Part shown: in pieces, positions 5,005-6,572 of the stretch
Numbering within the stretch: the stretch's first letter is position 1
Layout of the letters: every line of letters starts with the position of its first letter
NCBI GenBank assembly: GCA_902493665.1
Contig: CABUQL010000076.1
Span: forward strand, 1 to 6,572
DNA from: an uncultured Eubacteriales bacterium
GTDB taxonomy: Bacteria > Bacillota > Clostridia > UMGS1810
Reading direction: 5' to 3'
Length of the DNA: 6,572 bases
Position numbers and translations under genes: made by a program
Notes under the pieces: generated by a model
Databases searched by the model: none
Told to the model about the DNA's origin: nothing
What the model saw: only the letters and a program-made list of their open reading frames with translations

Positions 5005-6572
5005 ATGGAAAAATTTGTTTTATTTGACGGCGGACTCGGAACAATGCTGCAGAAAAACGGACTTTGCGCAGGCGAAGTGCCCGAAGATTTTTGTATGGCT
5101 AATCCCGAAATTTTAAAAAATATCCATAAGGATTACATTAAATCGGGTGCAGATATAATAACTGCAAACACGTTCGGGTCAAATTCTTTAAAATATGAAG
5201 GCAATCTTGAAAAAGCCGTAAATTTTGCCGTCAAATGTGCAAAAGAGGCTGCAAACGAAGTTAATCCAAACATAAAAGTTGCGCTTGACATAGGTCCGCT
5301 CGGTCAGCTTTTGGAGCCTGTCGGTTCAGTTTCGTTTGAAGACGCTTACGATATATTCAAAGAAGTTGTCATTTTGGGAAAAAACGCCGGTGCGGATCTG
5401 ATTTTGATTGAAACAATGTCGGATATTTACGAGGCAAAATGCGCTGTTCTTGCCGCAAAGGAAAACTCGGAGCTGCCCGTTTTTTGCTCAATGACATTTG
5501 ATGAAAACTTAAGAACGCTCACCGGAAGCGACGTTAAAACGTGCGTTGCGGTTTTGGAGGGATTGAGGGTTGACGCAATCGGCTTAAACTGCGGCAGAGG
5601 ACCTGTTCAGAGCTTTGAACTTGCAAAAGAGTATGCAAAATATTCGTCAACGCCGGTTCTTGTCATGCCGAACGCAGGTATGCCCAAATACGAAAACGGT
5701 GTTACAAGCTATGACATTGACGAAAACGAGTTTGCCGATGAAATGAAAAAAATTGCAGAGCTTGGAATTAAATATCTCGGCGGATGTTGCGGAACTACTC
5801 CGCTTCACATAAAAAAACTTTGCGAGGTTTTGTCAGCCGAAAAATACACACCGATTAAAAAGAAGGATTTTACGCTTATTTCGTCCGGTTCAATGTGTCT
5901 GGAAGTTACAGATAAGCCTGTTGTAATCGGCGAAAGAATCAATCCTACAGGGAAAAAGAAATTTAAAGAAGCGCTCATAAACGGCGATATTTCATACATT
6001 TTAAACGAGGCGATATCGCAAAAAGAGAGCGGTGCCGATGTTCTTGACGTTAATGTCGGAATACCGCAGATTGACGAAACGCTTGTTATGAAAACTGCTG
6101 TTAAAGAAATTCAGTCGGTTGTGGGACTTCCGCTTCAAATTGACAGTTCAAATGCAAAAACGGTGGAAAGTGCCATGCGAATATACAACGGCAAGCCGAT
6201 AATAAACTCCGTAAACGGCAAAAAAGAGTCGATGGACAGTGTTTTTCCGCTTGTGCAAAAATACGGCGGTGCGGTAATCGGTCTTGCGCTTGACGAAAAC
6301 GGAATTCCCGAAAAGTGTGAGGACAGGTTTAAAATTGCCGAAAAAATCGTAAACGAGGCGCAAAAATACGGTATTGAAAAGAAAGACATTATAATTGACG
6401 CTCTTGTTTTAACGGCGAGCGCCCAGCAAAAAGAGGTTTTTGAAACAATAAAAGCCGTTCGTATGATCAGGGAAAAGCTTGGCGTTAAGACGGTTCTCGG
6501 CGTTTCAAATGTATCGTTCGGACTGCCCGAACGTGAAATTGTAAATTCCGTTTTTCTTGCGTCGGCGCTTAG
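5005..6572 (+). CDS. metH: Cobalamin-dependent methionine synthase, 5' part (runs off the window)
   Basis: The frame is open from ATG at 5005 to the window end, giving 522 residues of an incomplete protein. Residues 1 to about 290 form the homocysteine-binding barrel: DGGLGTMLQ at the N-terminus, and the three zinc-ligand cysteines in GLNCGRGP (Cys196) and GGCCGTTP (Cys261, Cys262). From about residue 300 a pterin-binding, methyltetrahydrofolate domain follows, with VIGERINPTGKKKFKEAL (307 onward), GADVLDVNVG (343-352) and QIDSS. The cobalamin-binding domain should lie beyond the edge. Together these transfer a methyl group from methyltetrahydrofolate to homocysteine, giving methionine. AAGGAG (4987-4992) lies 12 bases before the ATG, slightly far. 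The activation domain is probably supplied by the gene just upstream, so a short MetH without its own C-terminal activation domain is expected. All visible key residues are intact. Confidence 0.95.
   Translation, partial: MEKFVLFDGGLGTMLQKNGLCAGEVPEDFCMANPEILKNIHKDYIKSGADIITANTFGSNSLKYEGNLEKAVNFAVKCAKEAANEVNPNIKVALDIGPLGQLLEPVGSVSFEDAYDIFKEVVILGKNAGADLILIETMSDIYEAKCAVLAAKENSELPVFCSMTFDENLRTLTGSDVKTCVAVLEGLRVDAIGLNCGRGPVQSFELAKEYAKYSSTPVLVMPNAGMPKYENGVTSYDIDENEFADEMKKIAELGIKYLGGCCGTTPLHIKKLCEVLSAEKYTPIKKKDFTLISSGSMCLEVTDKPVVIGERINPTGKKKFKEALINGDISYILNEAISQKESGADVLDVNVGIPQIDETLVMKTAVKEIQSVVGLPLQIDSSNAKTVESAMRIYNGKPIINSVNGKKESMDSVFPLVQKYGGAVIGLALDENGIPEKCEDRFKIAEKIVNEAQKYGIEKKDIIIDALVLTASAQQKEVFETIKAVRMIREKLGVKTVLGVSNVSFGLPEREIVNSVFLASAL

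Overview
The window looks like chromosomal DNA of a low-to-moderate GC Bacillota, most likely an anaerobic Clostridia. The reasons are strong AGGAGG-type ribosome sites, A/T-rich intergenic regions with sigma-A type promoters, a free-standing UgpC/MsmX-type sugar ABC ATPase, and a methionine synthase split into a catalytic gene and a separate reactivation-domain gene. This placement is inferred from gene content and style only. No phage, plasmid, IS or CRISPR features are seen.

Layout. Positions 1-140 hold the 3' end of a RsuA/RluB-family rRNA pseudouridine synthase gene. One base later, at 142-2289, comes a complete Tex-type RNA-binding protein (YqgF-like, helix-hairpin-helix and S1 domains), probably in the same transcript. 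A 309-base gap follows, with a long imperfect stem-loop (2407-2462) and an extended -10 promoter (2536-2544). At 2599-3711 is a UgpC/MsmX-type ABC transporter ATPase, ended by a clear intrinsic terminator (3751-3789). On the minus strand lies a self-contained tRNA-Gly(GCC) unit: consensus promoter 4001-4029, tRNA 3901-3975, terminator 3867-3899. Directly upstream of it, also on the minus strand, is a 45-residue ORF at 4039-4176 with a near-ideal Shine-Dalgarno. Its product is about 82% Asn plus Gln. A 129-base divergent region (4177-4305) separates it from a plus-strand methionine pair: a stand-alone MetH reactivation-domain protein (4306-4953), then metH, whose first 522 codons lie in the window (5005 to the edge) and cover the homocysteine-binding domain and much of the folate-binding domain.

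How the genes relate. The two methionine genes are the clearest functional unit. MetH transfers a methyl group from methyltetrahydrofolate to homocysteine through cobalamin, and the separate activation domain presumably re-methylates oxidised cobalamin using S-adenosylmethionine. The ABC ATPase has no permease or binding protein beside it, and its codon choice differs from its neighbours, which fits a shared, highly expressed ATPase serving several sugar importers. The least explained item is the Asn/Gln-rich microprotein, whose putative promoter shares its -35 region with that of the methionine genes.
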